The notes below the pieces were generated by a model. The model had not been told where the DNA came from and did no database searches. It saw nothing but the letters and a program-made list of their open reading frames with translations. The position numbers were made by a program, and so were the translations under genes. Of a stretch of 64,000 nucleotides of DNA, positions 62,681-64,000 are shown in pieces; positions within the stretch are counted from its first letter, which is position 1, and each line of letters opens with the position of its first letter. The stretch comes from Propionivibrio sp. (lineage in GTDB: Bacteria; Pseudomonadota; Gammaproteobacteria; Burkholderiales; Rhodocyclaceae). Location: positions 336,001 through 400,000 of the forward strand of contig JADJLB010000010.1 in NCBI GenBank assembly GCA_016705685.1, written 5' to 3'.

Positions 62681-63711
62681 AGCCTTCCCACCTCGTTTCC
62701 CACTTAACTATGGCTTGGGGACCTTAATCGGCGGTCTGGGTTGTTTCCTCTTGACACCGGACGTTAGCACCCGATGTCTGTCTCCCACGCTCGCACTCTT
62801 CGGTATTCGGAGTTTGCAATGGTTTGGTAAGTCGCGATGACCCCCTAGCCATAACAGTGCTCTACCCCCGAAGGTGATACGTGAGGCACTACCTAAATAG
62901 TTTTCGGAGAGAACCAGCTATTTCCAAGTTTGTTTAGTCTTTCACCCCTATCCACAGCTCATCCCCTAATTTTTCAACATTAGTGGGTTCGGACCTCCAG
63001 TGCGTGTTACCGCACCTTCATCCTGGCCATGGATAGATCACTTGGTTTCGGGTCTACGCCCAGCAACTCATCGCCCTATTCGGACTCGGTTTCCCTACGC
63101 CTCCCCTATGCGGTTAAGCTCGCTACTGAACGTAAGTCGCTGACCCATTATACAAAAGGTACGCAGTCACGGAACAAGTCCGCTCCCACTGTTTGTATGC
63201 ATGCGGTTTCAGGATCTATTTCACTCCCCTCCCGGGGTTCTTTTCGCCTTTCCCTCACGGTACTGGTTCACTATCGGTCGATTACGAGTATTTAGCCTTG
63301 GAGGATGGTCCCCCCATGTTCAGACAAGGTTTCTCGTGCCCCGCCCTACTTGTCGCAAGCTTAGTATCATGACCGGGTTTTCGCGTACGGGGCTATCACC
63401 CACTACGGCGCCACTTTCCAGAGGCTTCCACTAACACAGTCACTATCACTTGCAGGCTGGTCCCATTTCGCTCGCCACTACTTTGGGAATCTCGGTTGAT
63501 TTCTTTTCCTCCGGCTACTTAGATGTTTCAGTTCGCCGGGTTCGCTTCCTCACCCCTATGTATTCAGGATGGGATACCCCTTGCGGGGTGGGTTTCCCCA
63601 TTCGGACATCTCTGGATCAAAGCTTCATTGCCAGCTCCCCAGAGCTTTTCGCAGGCTTGCACGTCCTTCTTCGCCTGTAATCGCCAAGGCATCCACCACA
63701 TGCACTTATTC

Positions 63712-63732
63712 GCTTGATCCTATAACCTTAAG
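63712..63732 (-). repeat. 23S processing stem, 5'-side arm
   Basis: Inverted partner of 60371-60391 (21 of 21 bases), overlapping the mature 23S 5' end. Confidence 0.85.
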
Positions 63733-63878
63733 CTCTCTTGCGAGAACCAAAGCTACAGGCAACTCATTTGTGCGACCCCTTGTGGTTAGCAAGAGATCGA
63801 TGCAATCACAACCGTATCACGGGCCTCTCCTCGCTTCGTTCAGACAGCGTTTAACCCGTGATACAACCTTCTTCCATT

Positions 63879-63892
63879 TTGTTAAAGAGCGT
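63879..63892 (-). promoter_or_regulatory. boxA antitermination site in the 16S-23S spacer
   Basis: Minus strand GCTCTTTAACA, the core of the rRNA boxA bound by NusB-S10, about 160 bp upstream of the 23S gene. Confidence 0.75.
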
Positions 63893-63914
63893 ACAGACTT
63901 AAACTCCGTCAGGA

Positions 63915-63951
63915 GTTAGCTGTGCTGAGTCCATAACTCAGCACAGCTAAC
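63915..63951. repeat. 16-bp perfect inverted repeat in the tRNA-Ala/23S spacer
   Basis: GTTAGCTGTGCTGAGT, five-base loop CCATA, then the exact reverse complement. It lies 15 bp from the tRNA-Ala 3' end. It has no U-run in either direction, so it is more likely a processing or folding element than a terminator. Confidence 0.7.
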
Positions 63952-63965
63952 CGCTTACAGGTCAG

Positions 63966-64000
63966 TGGTGGAGGATGACGGGATCGAACCGACGACCCCC
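63966..64000 (-). tRNA. tRNA-Ala (3' part only, probably anticodon TGC)
   Basis: The last 35 nt of a tRNA with encoded CCA: T-arm CGTCGGTTCGATCCCGTC and acceptor CCTCCACCA. The anticodon lies outside the window. The sequence and place upstream of 23S match the Ala tRNA of the rRNA spacer. Confidence 0.85.

Overview
The window reads as chromosome of a betaproteobacterium, most likely of the Rhodocyclales (relatives of Dechloromonas, Azonexus, Propionivibrio or Accumulibacter). This rests on gene order and protein style: truA-trpF-trpB-trpA-accD-folC-SPOR-cvpA-purF-metZ in one row, a long FimV, an acs / cNMP-CBS-DUF294 / SSS symporter / DUF4212 acetate block, recN-nadK divergent from hrcA-hemH, and grpE-dnaK-dnaJ. 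No database search was possible, so the taxon is an inference.

Layout. 1-4.8 kb: start of an unknown gene, bacteriohemerythrin and fliW (minus), an ArsC/Spx-like reductase overlapping hslO, and a PilJ-N/PAS/GGDEF cyclase. 4.8-15.5 kb (minus): methyltransferase, alpha/beta hydrolase, comEC, a chemoreceptor, an ArnT-like glycosyltransferase, lolD and lolC. 15.8-24.2 kb (plus): fimV, a small membrane protein, truA and the trp genes running into accD. 24.2-30.3 kb: an accessory islet between accD and folC. It holds an MNT nucleotidyltransferase/HEPN pair split by an IS1182-type element, a second copy of the 3' part of accD, a broken Mrr-type restriction endonuclease and a broken DUF4145-like gene. 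30.4-35.6 kb: folC, a SPOR protein, cvpA, purF, metZ. 35.7-42.2 kb (minus): the acetate uptake and activation block. 42.7-47.3 kb: class I fumarase, gltX, five tRNAs and a BI-1/YccA membrane protein. 47.4-60.1 kb: recN and nadK (minus), hrcA and hemH, an EF-hand protein, a cNMP-binding Ser/Thr kinase (minus), grpE-dnaK-dnaJ and a LivK-type binding protein. 60.1-64 kb: most of an rRNA operon on the minus strand (partial tRNA-Ala, 23S, 5S). Its 23S gene carries an intervening sequence in helix 45 that encodes a four-helix-bundle protein.

Three things stand out. First, the accD-folC junction has been opened by a small defence/toxin-antitoxin-like islet that left a roughly 540-bp direct repeat of accD. 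Second, from about 22.3 to 32.8 kb most genes carry single-base indels, whether housekeeping, IS or defence genes, while the flanks are clean. This looks more like a local consensus problem than true decay of essential genes. Third, the Hsp33 chaperone has lost three of its four zinc/redox cysteines.

Functional links visible here: acs, the SSS/DUF4212 permease and the DUF294 regulator form an acetate assimilation set, and fumarase can carry the product on through the TCA cycle. hrcA, grpE, dnaK, dnaJ and hslO are proteostasis genes, with a recognisable sigma-32 promoter before grpE. The GGDEF protein, FimV, the chemoreceptor, FliW and the hemerythrin point to a motile, surface-active, oxygen-sensing cell.
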